Below are positions 22,913 to 31,964 of a DNA stretch of 32,703 nucleotides, piece after piece; position 1 is the stretch's first letter, and each line of letters begins with the position of its first letter. Made by a program: the position numbers and the translations under genes. This DNA comes from a virus: IMG/VR virus record IMGVR_UViG_3300049484_000507, positions 1 through 32,703 of that record; one strand, 5' to 3'. The notes below the pieces were generated by a model that had not been told where the DNA came from, did not search any database, and saw nothing but the letters and a program-made list of their open reading frames with translations.

Positions 22913-23548
22913 ATGCCTACCAAAACCACCCAGAAAAGCACGATGAGCCAGAACCAACAATACTCTGGATCCCAGACACCGACGGAGGTTTCCGACTGGG
23001 GTCCTCTAGGGAATCAGCTACGGGACTCCATCATGGAACGTCTGGCCAGTCCCACCCAGGCGCCGGAGCAGTTCGCAGCCACCGGAATCTCCAACGTCAA
23101 TAACGTCTATAACCAGGTCGGCAAGTCCCTGCAAAGCCGTCTGGCGGCCCATGGTCTGACGGGAGGGGGGGTGGAAGGAAGCGGAATGGCCACCCTGGAG
23201 GCCGCCCGGGGTGGGGATGTCGTGAACGTCCTCAACCAGTTGCCACTGATTCAGCGCCAGTGGGGGCAGGAAGACCTGGCCAATGCCATGAGGATGTTCG
23301 CCCTGCGTCCTACCGGAGCAACCACCAGCGGGACATCAAGCGCCAGCGGAACGAATGAAACCAAGACTTCTACCATGGATTGGATGAAAACCCTGATGAC
23401 GGTGGGGGCCATGGCTGCGGCTCCATTTACAGGTGGCGCCAGTTTACTGGGGACCTTGGGTACTGGTGGTTCTGAAGGCAGCTATGCTCCCACTCAAAGC
23501 GTTCCCTGGTGGATGACCGAGCAACCGAATCTTCCGATACCTCGATAA
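22913..23548 (+). CDS. Internal virion / DNA-ejection protein, small
   Basis: A 211-residue protein one base after the GNAT-like stop, with AAAGGAG upstream. Gln/Ser/Thr-rich N-terminus, a helical middle (FAATGISNVNNVYNQVGKSL, QSRLAAHG), a run of seven G encoding GLTGGGVEG, and a hydrophobic helix followed by glycines (MDWMKTLMTVGAMAAAPFTG). The plan recalls T7 gp14-like ejection proteins, which insert into the host outer membrane. The assignment rests on place and composition. Confidence 0.65.
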   Translation: MPTKTTQKSTMSQNQQYSGSQTPTEVSDWGPLGNQLRDSIMERLASPTQAPEQFAATGISNVNNVYNQVGKSLQSRLAAHGLTGGGVEGSGMATLEAARGGDVVNVLNQLPLIQRQWGQEDLANAMRMFALRPTGATTSGTSSASGTNETKTSTMDWMKTLMTVGAMAAAPFTGGASLLGTLGTGGSEGSYAPTQSVPWWMTEQPNLPIPR

Positions 23549-23559
23549 AGGGGGTTCCC

Positions 23560-24495
23560 ATGGGATTTCAAGACGTCCTCAATAAATTATATGGCGCCAC
23601 AGAACTGGGTCTGCAGGCCCAGCAACATCAGGCTTATTTGGAACGGTCCAAACTGGAACAGGAAGTCCTGCGAAACACGCTGGCCCAGGCCCGCACCGAG
23701 CAGAAGATGCGCGAGGCCAATTTCAAAAACCAACAATCCGAGATGGCCCTCCGTCTGATTAGCGGGACCCCCGGGCAGGCCGGGAAACCACAACTGTTTG
23801 CCCAACCGGGTGCCAGAATACCCTTTGGAATGAAGGCAACGGAACAGCCGCATCAGCCGGTGCAGTTCTTTGGAGCAGAGGGGGAGCCGTCCTTCCAGGT
23901 CACTCCACCCAACCGGGGGGAATCCCGCCGATCCATGGCTGAGGTACTCCAGATGCAGGCGGCCGCCAAGATGGCCGGCACACCTCCCACCTTCCATGCG
24001 ATGGGTGAACAGGGTGGAGTCATGATTTCTCCAACGGGAGAAGCCGTCCGGGTTCCTCCCATGACAGCTCCGGAACCTCCCATCGCCAAAGAATACCGTT
24101 ATATGAAAGAAAACGGTGGACCACAATTTGCAAATATGACTCCAGGCCAATACATGTCATGGAAAGCAAATCTTGATCCGGCCTCCAACCAGGCGGCCGA
24201 TTTCCGGAGAATGCAATCTGGTTTTAACCTGGACCAGCAGTATACCAATAATCTTCAGAATGTAGAGAGGATGTGGCAACAGAAAAAACAGGAATTGAAT
24301 AATGCGGTGAATGACATGAAGGTTATCAACAAGCCGACTGCTTCTGACTTTGAAGGACTCAACCAATGGCTGGAAGAGAAAAAGGCTGCCCTGCAACGAC
24401 AATACATCATCAATAGAAAACAGTTGGAAGGAGTGCCTGCGATTACTCCGGAGGCCGCCTCCGCGGAACTCAAGCGTCGTGGAGTGACAAAATGA
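23560..24495 (+). CDS. Internal virion protein, coiled-coil
   Basis: 311 residues from the ATG at 23560, which has AAAGGGGG upstream; a frame from 23509 would overlap the previous gene and lacks a site. Residues 5-70 form a long charged helix (AQQHQAYLERSKLEQEVLRN, TLAQARTEQKMREAN). The middle is Pro/Gln-rich and probably flexible; 235-300 are helical again (MWQQKKQELNNAVNDMKVIN). The gene ends in ATGA shared with the 1665-residue gene. It resembles gp15-type partners in an ejection apparatus. No enzyme motif is seen. Confidence 0.65.
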   Translation: MGFQDVLNKLYGATELGLQAQQHQAYLERSKLEQEVLRNTLAQARTEQKMREANFKNQQSEMALRLISGTPGQAGKPQLFAQPGARIPFGMKATEQPHQPVQFFGAEGEPSFQVTPPNRGESRRSMAEVLQMQAAAKMAGTPPTFHAMGEQGGVMISPTGEAVRVPPMTAPEPPIAKEYRYMKENGGPQFANMTPGQYMSWKANLDPASNQAADFRRMQSGFNLDQQYTNNLQNVERMWQQKKQELNNAVNDMKVINKPTASDFEGLNQWLEEKKAALQRQYIINRKQLEGVPAITPEAASAELKRRGVTK

Positions 24496-27400
24496 GTACC
24501 CTACAGGAAATACCGACTGAAGAATTGTTGAGGATTGTCGGGAACAAAAAGCCAAAAGCCTCTGGTTTTTCCGCTTATTCTGACGAGGAACTCAAAATCA
24601 TATCAGGTGGTATTTCTGAAGATACTTCCAACCCGGCGATAACCTTTGAAAACCTGACTCGGTCACCCTTCCAGCGGCCCGCCCCTCCGATGATCCAGCC
24701 CCCTGACATCACCGCGGGAACGGATGAGTCCAAGTGGACCACCACGGGTCAAACCTTTGAGGCGGCCCCCCAGCGAATGGTGCCGGCCGCCATCTCCGAG
24801 GGGAAACCTGTAACCCAGGTTGAAGGGATTCCAACCCAGGTTGATGAAGGTCCTGGACCCTCCTGGTTGCCTACGGAACCCAGCCGCTTGACGACTGCAC
24901 CAAAGCTTGGACTGGAGGCTGGATCAGTCCCGCTCGTTCCATCGGAGGCCATTTCACCCTTCATCACCGATGTGATCCGCGGAGGTCGACCGACCACTCC
25001 CGGGGGGATGGCTGAAAAGATCACCTCCGGCCTGGGGAAAGGGACCTCAGATGTCCTCAGTTCTCTGAGTACCTCGACCAATCTAGGGATGCTATTAGGG
25101 ATGGGTAGCATACCTGCAGGGGTCATCAAAAAGGTGATTGAACTGGGTTTCAGTGCAGACATGTTGGGAAGTTTGGTGGACACCGTCCCTCAATTTGTGG
25201 ATGCGGTCAAGGCCGGAGACGTTGAGAATGCAATTAGAATCGGTGTCAATGCACTGGCAACCACTGCCATGGGTGGGGCTGCGTTGAAGGGTGGCCTATC
25301 CCCCATCAAGGCGCTTGGAACAGCCCCAGGCAAGGTCCCAGAGCCAACGGAAGCCCGACCGGGATGGGGCGAACCCACTGAAATAGACATGTGGAAGGTC
25401 CCTCCGGAGGCCCCCAAGCCTGAAATTCCGACGGTACCGGAAGCGAAAGGCCCATCCTTATTAATAAGAGATATTCCGGACAAGCCGAAATTTTACCAGC
25501 GACTGTTTCCCAATACAGCCATCGAGGAATCCGGCAATGGCCACCTGATCAATTTCAAGGATGGAAGGAAGCTCTGGATCAACCAAGTAGGGAGAATCCT
25601 GATCAATGAGGAGCAGTTCACCAAGCAGGAAGGTCGGCCCCCCACCCCGGAGGATGTGGCCACCGGGTCGTGGAGGGTTGCTGACAATCTCAATGACATA
25701 ATAGAATTGTTAAAGGAGTATGCTGACACCCAAAGCCTTGGACATGAGCTATTTCATAGAGCCAGACAGTTGGCATTGACGCCGACAGAAAATCACAAAC
25801 TGGACATCTATTATGGCAAGGAAGCGATTCAGCAGAAGCGCCTGATTGACGAGGTGATCGCCGATCAGCATGGAGACATCCTGGCCAAACGGTTGAAGGG
25901 GCATGGTCTGGTTCAGCGAGTGGTGGACTTTGTTGATCAGTTGGCCAATTATGCCGGGGTAAGGACGGTCAGAGGGATCCACCGGGATATCGCCACCGGG
26001 AAGATTTGGGAGAAAACCGCAAAGCCAGAGGTCGGTCCAGGATTAGCGGAAGGATTACCGTTGCCGGGTGAACCTGGTTATAAAATTAATACGGAATCAC
26101 CCCAGTACCAAGTCCGCCAGCGCAATCCACAGGAGGAGACGCCTAAAATTATAATTGCGTATCGTGGAGACTCCGTTAATCCTAACAAAATAACTTCAAG
26201 TAAAGGTGGCGAACTAGGTACTGGATCTTATTTTTCAGAGGATCAGTTTGTAGCAGAAGCGTTTACTGAAAACAGTAGTCCAGAACATTTAAAAGCATAC
26301 GAATTACAATTGAAAAATCCGTTTAATTTAATGGATCGAAATCTTTCAGAAAATCCACATTGGAAGTCTATGCTAAAAACGGTCAGCAACGAAACTAGCA
26401 AAAAATTGCTGGAACGATGGGCTTCCAATGATTTAGACGTCAAGAATCCGTATTCTTTTTTAGCTAGATCATTTGGAAAAACGTTGGATACCTTCAATGC
26501 GTTTTTAGCAAAGCATGGTTTTGATGGAGTGATTTCTCAAGGCGTGAGTGGATTGTCTGATTATGGTAAACAGTATGTAGTCTTCGACTCCACCCAGATC
26601 AAATCCGCCACGGGCAACCTGGGGACGTTCGATCCGACCAACCCGGATATTCGCTACCAGATCAAGCAGAGGGTTACAGGCGCCGATGCACTCAGGCAGG
26701 AAGCAGAGCGGAACCGGAAACTGGCAGAGATGGGCGGAGTGCGGTCTCCCATCTACACCAAGCGGGCCGATGAACTGGAACGGATGGCGGGAGAACGGGA
26801 TTCAGAATTGCAATCTGGAATGAATTACAAGGTCGGTGAAAATACGAATACCTTGATTCCAGAACCAAAGGTAGATATTGTAGCCAATCAACCCTCTCAG
26901 GACATCCAGCAGGACATTGTAAGATATCAAATCAGGGATATTTCCGGTGGGAAGGATGTGGATGTTCCAGAGTTGACGAAAGCCTTTTTGGAAGGCAGGA
27001 AAATAAACAAATTACTAATCAATACTTTCAAAAAGAAAGCAAAAAAATCTGGCGTCGATGATCAATTCGAAGTTGATTACGTCTCGAAATTCCTGATGGG
27101 AACGGGGGATGACAGGGCTGATACGGCAATCAGTCTTTATGCAAATGGGGACATTAAAGCTGACCAGTTGCAGACCATTCTCGCTGAAATAGAAAAACCT
27201 GGAATACAGTACTCGATCAAGCAGAGGAAACCGCTGGTCCCTGAAAAACCACTGGAAGAAACCGGAAAGGAACTGCTGAAGTCAACCACCGGTGCCTTTC
27301 CCAAGTATGCCGGCTCAATCAACCTGGAAAAGGTTGGGACCTCCGAGGACGCCAAGCAACTCATCCACCAGGCCTACGCAGCCTACAAGGGTGCGATTGA

Positions 27401-29489
27401 CAAGGAACGCCGCGGAGTCCAATCGGTGGCCGACACCCGTAAACTGGCCGACGAGCTTGGTTTGACGGAGAAAAAACTACTATCGAAAAACCCCATGGCT
27501 GCCAATGCGGAGTACGTTACCGCAGCCCGGGATGTTTTGGCCACCTCCGCCCGCCGGCTGACAGATATCAGGAATAAAATAGGGGACAACCCATCAGATG
27601 AGCAACTGGCCGGTTGGCTTGAGGCGATGAATCAGCATGCCATGGTGCAGGCAGAAGTGAGCCGACTGTCAACCGAGGCCGGCCGGGCGTTACGCGCGCA
27701 TCGGGAAACCAGCCAGATCAGCAAGAATTACCAGGCACTGCTGGATGCGTTGGGTGGTAGGGAACTGACCGGGGAAATCCTGAAACAATTTGCCAAGGTG
27801 GATCCCACCGATCTCCGCCAGGTCAACGAATTCGCCAAAAAATATTCCGAGGCCACCAACTGGGACAAATTTTACGAGGCGTGGCGGGCCTTGATGTTGA
27901 CCAGTCTCAAAACCCACGCGACGAACATGGCCGGGAATACCCTAACCTTCCTGTTCCGCCCTCTGGAAACCGCCACGGCGGCCACAGTGGAAGCGGGCCG
28001 GTCCCTTCTGCCTGGACAGAAGCGAGAACGGCTTTTCGGAGAAGCTCCCGCGGAACTGGTGGGGGCCTGGACCGGGATAAAAGAGGGAAGTCGGGCGGCC
28101 TTGTCGGCCTGGAGGGAGCAGTTGCCAGCCACCGAATTGATGAAGGTGGAGCAGATGCCGGCCATCAAAGGGAAAGTTGGAAAGTACATCCGCACCAGCT
28201 ACCGGGCGTTGGGGGCTGAGGATGCCTTTTTCAAGGCGTTGAACAGTTCCGCATCCATTTATAAACTGGCCTACCGGAATGCTAAACTGGAGGGTAATAA
28301 ATCTCCCAGTGAACTGTCAAAGAGGATGGGGGAACTGATCCATAACCCGACCGAGGAAATGACTCTCTCCGCCAAGAAGGCGGCCGACTACCATACGTTC
28401 AATGAGGCGTTGGGTCCGTGGATGTCCATCCTGAACAGGTTCAAGAACAATGTTACGGGATTGCGATACATCATCCCATTCATGCGGACCCCTACCAATA
28501 TCGCCAAATACTCTCTGGAGCGGACCCCACTGAACATGGCCAGGATCGCCAATAAGATTCGAAAGGGAGATCTTAAGGGTGCCGAGATCAGTGATGAAAT
28601 GGCCAAACCGATCTTGGGATCGATGATTGCCGCCGGCGTGGTGGCCCTGGCCGCGGAAGGGATGATCACTGGAGGTGGACCGAAAAATAAAGGAGAGCGG
28701 GAGAGATTACTAGCTTCCGGCTGGCAACCTTATTCTCTGCACGCTTTTGGAAAGTACATCCCGTTTAATCGGCTGGAGCCGTTGGGTTCCATATTCGGTA
28801 TGGCCGCTGACTTTTACGAGTTAAAGAAAATGGATGACCCGGATGCCGCGGATTTCGTGAATGCCATCATCGGATCGGTTACTAAGAATTTGACTTCTAA
28901 AACATGGGTCAGGTCGTTGAGCGATGCCTTTGATGCAGTGACAGATCAGGGGTCGTGGAAAAGTTTCGTCAGTGGCATGGCTGGATCCCTGGTACCTGGC
29001 GCCGTCTCCGCCACCACCTCTGCCCTGGAGGAGAACCGTAGGGTATCCACGGGTCCGGTTGAAAGGATTATGTCACGGGTGCCTGGAGCTGCACAGAAGC
29101 TTCCAGTTCAAAGGGACATCTTTGGAGAGCCGGTCAAAGCCACCGGCACCATGCTGGAGAGGTTTGTTTCTCCGGCCCCCGTCACCCGGGAGTCAACGGA
29201 TCGATTGAACGTGGAATTGGCTCGACTGGGAGTGAGGTCTCCCAACCCGACTCCGGAGGGGATGACCGCCGAGCAGTATGAGAAATATGCCACCAAGGTG
29301 GGAAGGATCGTCAAGCCGATCATCACCAACATCGTCAATAGCGGACTATCAGACCTTCAAAAGAAAAACCAGATTGAGTCCATCATCTCTGAGGTCAAGC
29401 AGATCGTCAAAGAGCAGATGGGTATAGAAAAGAAGACGCCGAAATCACATCGTTCTTACTTACCAATCCAGCAAACCGGAGTCCAGTAA
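24492..29489 (+). CDS. Giant polyvalent/ejection protein with metallopeptidase-like and ADP-ribosyltransferase-like modules
   Basis: A 1665-residue modular protein, probably packed in the particle and delivered with DNA. Residues 1-330 are Pro-rich with a Gly/Ala-hydrophobic stretch. GHELFHRA (H418-E-L-F-H422) is an HExxH zinc motif, with E454 in IDEVIADQ as a possible third ligand. About 553-720 resemble the ART-PolyVal type: YRGDS (R558), GSYFSE (578-583), KQYVVF (Q694), ending KSATGNLGTFDPTNPDIRYQ, a typical terminus. A linker Y[QS][VI][KR]QR recurs at module borders. The helical C-terminal half (from about 960) contains LMLTSLKTHATNMAGN and a hydrophobic segment near 1372-1395, as in large internal proteins with ejection roles. 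Activities are predicted only; the ART site has Q where E is usual. Confidence 0.82.
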   Translation: MSTLQEIPTEELLRIVGNKKPKASGFSAYSDEELKIISGGISEDTSNPAITFENLTRSPFQRPAPPMIQPPDITAGTDESKWTTTGQTFEAAPQRMVPAAISEGKPVTQVEGIPTQVDEGPGPSWLPTEPSRLTTAPKLGLEAGSVPLVPSEAISPFITDVIRGGRPTTPGGMAEKITSGLGKGTSDVLSSLSTSTNLGMLLGMGSIPAGVIKKVIELGFSADMLGSLVDTVPQFVDAVKAGDVENAIRIGVNALATTAMGGAALKGGLSPIKALGTAPGKVPEPTEARPGWGEPTEIDMWKVPPEAPKPEIPTVPEAKGPSLLIRDIPDKPKFYQRLFPNTAIEESGNGHLINFKDGRKLWINQVGRILINEEQFTKQEGRPPTPEDVATGSWRVADNLNDIIELLKEYADTQSLGHELFHRARQLALTPTENHKLDIYYGKEAIQQKRLIDEVIADQHGDILAKRLKGHGLVQRVVDFVDQLANYAGVRTVRGIHRDIATGKIWEKTAKPEVGPGLAEGLPLPGEPGYKINTESPQYQVRQRNPQEETPKIIIAYRGDSVNPNKITSSKGGELGTGSYFSEDQFVAEAFTENSSPEHLKAYELQLKNPFNLMDRNLSENPHWKSMLKTVSNETSKKLLERWASNDLDVKNPYSFLARSFGKTLDTFNAFLAKHGFDGVISQGVSGLSDYGKQYVVFDSTQIKSATGNLGTFDPTNPDIRYQIKQRVTGADALRQEAERNRKLAEMGGVRSPIYTKRADELERMAGERDSELQSGMNYKVGENTNTLIPEPKVDIVANQPSQDIQQDIVRYQIRDISGGKDVDVPELTKAFLEGRKINKLLINTFKKKAKKSGVDDQFEVDYVSKFLMGTGDDRADTAISLYANGDIKADQLQTILAEIEKPGIQYSIKQRKPLVPEKPLEETGKELLKSTTGAFPKYAGSINLEKVGTSEDAKQLIHQAYAAYKGAIDKERRGVQSVADTRKLADELGLTEKKLLSKNPMAANAEYVTAARDVLATSARRLTDIRNKIGDNPSDEQLAGWLEAMNQHAMVQAEVSRLSTEAGRALRAHRETSQISKNYQALLDALGGRELTGEILKQFAKVDPTDLRQVNEFAKKYSEATNWDKFYEAWRALMLTSLKTHATNMAGNTLTFLFRPLETATAATVEAGRSLLPGQKRERLFGEAPAELVGAWTGIKEGSRAALSAWREQLPATELMKVEQMPAIKGKVGKYIRTSYRALGAEDAFFKALNSSASIYKLAYRNAKLEGNKSPSELSKRMGELIHNPTEEMTLSAKKAADYHTFNEALGPWMSILNRFKNNVTGLRYIIPFMRTPTNIAKYSLERTPLNMARIANKIRKGDLKGAEISDEMAKPILGSMIAAGVVALAAEGMITGGGPKNKGERERLLASGWQPYSLHAFGKYIPFNRLEPLGSIFGMAADFYELKKMDDPDAADFVNAIIGSVTKNLTSKTWVRSLSDAFDAVTDQGSWKSFVSGMAGSLVPGAVSATTSALEENRRVSTGPVERIMSRVPGAAQKLPVQRDIFGEPVKATGTMLERFVSPAPVTRESTDRLNVELARLGVRSPNPTPEGMTAEQYEKYATKVGRIVKPIITNIVNSGLSDLQKKNQIESIISEVKQIVKEQMGIEKKTPKSHRSYLPIQQTGVQ

Positions 29490-29869
29490 TGGATAAATGC
29501 GATGAAGAGAAGCCGACAAAAATTTGCGACTTGAGAATGGGAGAACTGGAAAAATTATTCAATTTCAGATTAGAAGCCGTCGAGAAAGCGACTCGGCTGG
29601 CGGCTAACACACTTGAAAAAAGGCTTGAAGGGATGAATGAATTCCGGGAGCAACTTAATCAACAGGCCGATACATTCATGCCAAGGTCTGAGTACTCCTT
29701 CGGGCATACTCGACTTGAACAGGACGTACGGGAATTGCGGGAATCGAAAGCAAAACTTGAAGGTAAGGCCGATCAATCCTCCGTTAATTTGGCACTCCTA
29801 TTGGGAATCTTTGGAATGTTGATAAGCATCTTGAGTGTTATATTATCATTTATCCACTTTGGGAAATAA
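29489..29869 (+). CDS. Coiled-coil protein with C-terminal membrane segment
   Basis: A 126-residue protein whose ATG overlaps the preceding stop (TAATG). Residues 15-95 are a charged helix (LEKLFNFRLEAVEKATRLAA, LEQDVRELRESKAKLEGK); about 100-124 are a membrane anchor (NLALLLGIFGMLISILSVIL). Tail-anchored coiled-coil proteins of this kind occur next to lysis genes in many phages. It may be a holin partner or a membrane-attached component; no specific family is certain. Confidence 0.75.
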   Translation: MDKCDEEKPTKICDLRMGELEKLFNFRLEAVEKATRLAANTLEKRLEGMNEFREQLNQQADTFMPRSEYSFGHTRLEQDVRELRESKAKLEGKADQSSVNLALLLGIFGMLISILSVILSFIHFGK

Positions 29870-29878
29870 GAGGTATAG

Positions 29879-30313
29879 TTGAAAACCAATATCATCATCC
29901 ATCATAGTTTGACGGCTGACGGCCAAACGGTCAGTTGGGGAGCGATTGAACGATACCACAGAGAAACTCAGGGCTGGCAGGATATTGGTTATCATGCGGG
30001 AATCGAATTAATTGGATCAGAATACTATGCCCTTTACGGTCGAGCGGAATCCAAATTTGCGGCGGCCTGTAAAGAAGGCAGTATGAACCAGGTAGGACTG
30101 CACGTTTGCTGCGTTGGGAATTATGATGAGTTCCGGCCTCCTGACGCTATGCTGGAAACTCTGGTGCGAAGAATACTTGTTCCATGGTGTGATCGTTATA
30201 ATATACCGATTGAGAACATTCAGGGGCACCGGGATTATGCTCCATATAAAAGCTGCCCAGGGACATTGTTTGATTTGGGTTTATTGAGGAATTTAGTTCG
30301 GACAAACTTGTGA
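29879..30313 (+). CDS. N-acetylmuramoyl-L-alanine amidase (endolysin, T7 lysozyme-like)
   Basis: A 144-residue amidase_2/PGRP-type enzyme with TTG start and AAGAGGT upstream. Zinc and catalytic residues are visible: IIIHHS (H8 or H9), IGYH (Y38), GHRDY (H117), and KSCPG (K124, C126). It cleaves the amide bond between N-acetylmuramic acid and L-alanine in peptidoglycan. There is no signal peptide, so a holin is needed for release. Length is close to T7 lysozyme (about 150). The neighbours (membrane and coiled-coil genes) support a lysis role. Inhibition of host RNA polymerase, known for T7 lysozyme, cannot be judged here. Confidence 0.92.
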   Translation: MKTNIIIHHSLTADGQTVSWGAIERYHRETQGWQDIGYHAGIELIGSEYYALYGRAESKFAAACKEGSMNQVGLHVCCVGNYDEFRPPDAMLETLVRRILVPWCDRYNIPIENIQGHRDYAPYKSCPGTLFDLGLLRNLVRTNL

Positions 30314-30387
30314 AATATGTTATTACTGTTAAACGTAAAAAACGAAAATCAACCAAACTTATCTTTAAAAACGAACAAGGGGTAATT

Positions 30388-30687
30388 ATGTCAGTAACAC
30401 TTTCAGAAACAGCTCCAATGCAGGCGTTTAAACTGGTGGCTCTGGACTCCAAGGGCCGGGAGGTTCCGATCACCACGGCTCCGGTCTGGTCCAATTCCAA
30501 TCCTGGTGCGGTGGACCTGATCCTACAGCCGAATGAAATCAATGGGGAAGTCCGGTGGCTGGACGGGGGGATCAGCCATGTTACAGCGGCGGTGGAAGTG
30601 AAGCCTGGAAAAATACTGGTCAGCCCTTCCTTGGACGTTACCTGCGAGGCGGCCGAGGCCCAAACCCTGGAGATCCAGTTGGTATGA
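30388..30687 (+). CDS. Small Ig-like-fold protein
   Basis: 99 residues from the ATG at 30388, which has AAGGGG upstream; a GTG at 30310 overlapping the amidase stop would add a basic 26-residue leader but has no good site. APVWSNSNPGAVDLILQ, a GEV turn, and ISHVTAAVEV resemble bacterial Ig-like (BIG2-type) beta sandwiches found as virion accessory domains. It ends ATGA with the next gene. Possibly a capsid surface or secreted binding protein; function is unknown. Confidence 0.7.
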   Translation: MSVTLSETAPMQAFKLVALDSKGREVPITTAPVWSNSNPGAVDLILQPNEINGEVRWLDGGISHVTAAVEVKPGKILVSPSLDVTCEAAEAQTLEIQLV

Positions 30688-31040
30688 AAAAAGCGATCCT
30701 AATCTCCCTGCTCTGGACACTGATGGCATTCTCACAGAGTCCACTGCTGACCGGGATCTATAAAGAGGTGGCCCGCGGAGAATCGGTCACCATCACCTGG
30801 GAGTACCCGGAGGAAATCAGGGCCAAGGTGAAAGTGTTTCGGATTAGGAAGGGGCAGTCCCCCGCCGGCGCCTATATCGCCTTTGCCTCGGTGGCCAGGA
30901 CGGAATCCAGTTTCTCGTTCGTTCCGCCGGGAAGCTGCCATGTTTTTGTATCAGCGGTCTGGGATGAAGTACAGCCGGACGGTAGCACAATCACCCGGGA
31001 AACGCCCGGATCAAACCATGTTCAAATTTCAGTAAAATAG
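30684..31040 (+). CDS. Secreted small protein with signal peptide, Ig/FN3-like
   Basis: 118 residues from ATG 30684, which overlaps the previous stop (ATGA); a longer frame from 30555 reads through the preceding gene. The first about 20 residues (MKKAILISLLWTLMAFSQS) form a clear signal peptide with a small-residue cut site and no lipobox Cys. The rest is beta-like: VARGESVTITWEYPEE, KVFRIRKGQSPAGAYIAFAS, FVPPGSCHVFVSAVW. A signal peptide in a late phage gene suggests export to the periplasm or envelope, perhaps as a spanin-like or superinfection factor. Not a recognised family. Confidence 0.75.
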   Translation: MKKAILISLLWTLMAFSQSPLLTGIYKEVARGESVTITWEYPEEIRAKVKVFRIRKGQSPAGAYIAFASVARTESSFSFVPPGSCHVFVSAVWDEVQPDGSTITRETPGSNHVQISVK

Positions 31041-31048
31041 GAGGATTT

Positions 31049-31267
31049 ATGGCATTGATGGACACGGGAAATGATTTCAGCATGTACCCCCCGCTTCCAG
31101 AGGGGCAGGAGTATTATTGGATGGGTCCTGGAATGTTGGGAATCAGGGACAGAGCGGCTGAACCGATCCCTATCCCGAATGTGACGCTGGTCCTGGTCAA
31201 GCAACTGGCCGAGCGGTTCGCCCGCCTGGAAGCCAAACTGGATGCCTTCATGAAAGCTTTTGAGTAA
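31049..31267 (+). CDS. Small protein with C-terminal helix, unknown
   Basis: A 72-residue protein with AGGAGGA before the ATG. The first half is Pro/Tyr/Gly-rich (DFSMYPPLPEGQEYYWMGPG); the last 25 residues are an amphipathic helix (LVKQLAERFARLEAKLDAFM). It lies between two envelope-associated genes. No family recognised. Confidence 0.65.
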   Translation: MALMDTGNDFSMYPPLPEGQEYYWMGPGMLGIRDRAAEPIPIPNVTLVLVKQLAERFARLEAKLDAFMKAFE

Positions 31268-31271
31268 TGAT

Positions 31272-31964
31272 ATGTGGAATCAATATCGCTGGTACATCAT
31301 CGGGGGTGTGGCCGCCGCGATCCTGCTTGGCGCCATCATCTTCGTCTACAACCTGATTGCCTACGAGCGGGAGTTGGCCATAGCCAAGGAGAAAGAGTCC
31401 CAAGCAAAGGTCCTGCAGGCGGTGGTGGAAGAGTCCCAGAAGAAATTTGACGAGTACGTCAAGCAGAGCCAGGAGCAGATCCAGGAGATGGGCCGCCAGC
31501 AGGCTGCGCTGGCTCAGGCTGCGGTTTTACGCCAGCAGGCATACCAGGGCAAGGTGGAGACGGTGCAGCGGGCCACAAGCACCGAGGACATCATAAAACA
31601 GATGTCGGAGTTCCTGAAGATCAAGGCCACCGATGCCGGCGGAGGGAACGTAACCATGCCGGCCCTCCAGGCACAGGGGTTCGTGATTCTCCAGTTGGAG
31701 AACCAGAAGTTGAAGGACGATATCACCGACCTCAGAAATCAATTTGCGATAGAACAGCGAAAGACGTCCAGCCTGCAGGAGCAACTGGACCGGGCGATGG
31801 TTCAAATCTCGGAAACCAGGAAACTGGCCGATGAATGGAAAACCGTTGCGGAATCCTATAAGAAGGCAGCGGTCAAATCGAAGTGGAAGCGGGCCGTGGA
31901 AATCGCCGTGCCGGTGGGATTGAGTTTTGCGGCGGCGTATGCTGGAGGTCATATATCGAAATGA
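31272..31964 (+). CDS. Membrane-anchored coiled-coil protein (i-spanin-like)
   Basis: 230 residues from ATG 31272; TTG at 31260 is an alternative start, giving four more residues and a seven-base overlap. An N-terminal membrane segment (IIGGVAAAILLGAIIFVYNL) is followed by a long Gln/Glu/Lys coiled coil (about 30-200: ELAIAKEKESQAKVLQAVVE, LQEQLDRAMVQISETRKLAD), and a hydrophobic end (VPVGLSFAAAYAGGHI). An N-terminal anchor plus periplasmic coil is the plan of inner-membrane spanins, which join the two membranes in Gram-negative lysis. It is longer than most (about 150), and no partner o-spanin with a lipobox was seen. Confidence 0.65.
   Translation: MWNQYRWYIIGGVAAAILLGAIIFVYNLIAYERELAIAKEKESQAKVLQAVVEESQKKFDEYVKQSQEQIQEMGRQQAALAQAAVLRQQAYQGKVETVQRATSTEDIIKQMSEFLKIKATDAGGGNVTMPALQAQGFVILQLENQKLKDDITDLRNQFAIEQRKTSSLQEQLDRAMVQISETRKLADEWKTVAESYKKAAVKSKWKRAVEIAVPVGLSFAAAYAGGHISK

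Noticed and set aside
27881-28219. 112-residue + strand frame inside the giant gene
   Set aside because: It is Gly/Arg/Pro-rich and lies wholly within a well-supported coding frame.
30310-30387. GTG start at 30310 for the Ig-like protein
   Set aside because: The added 26 residues are Lys/Arg-rich and unlike the rest, while the ATG at 30388 has a clear AAGGGG site.
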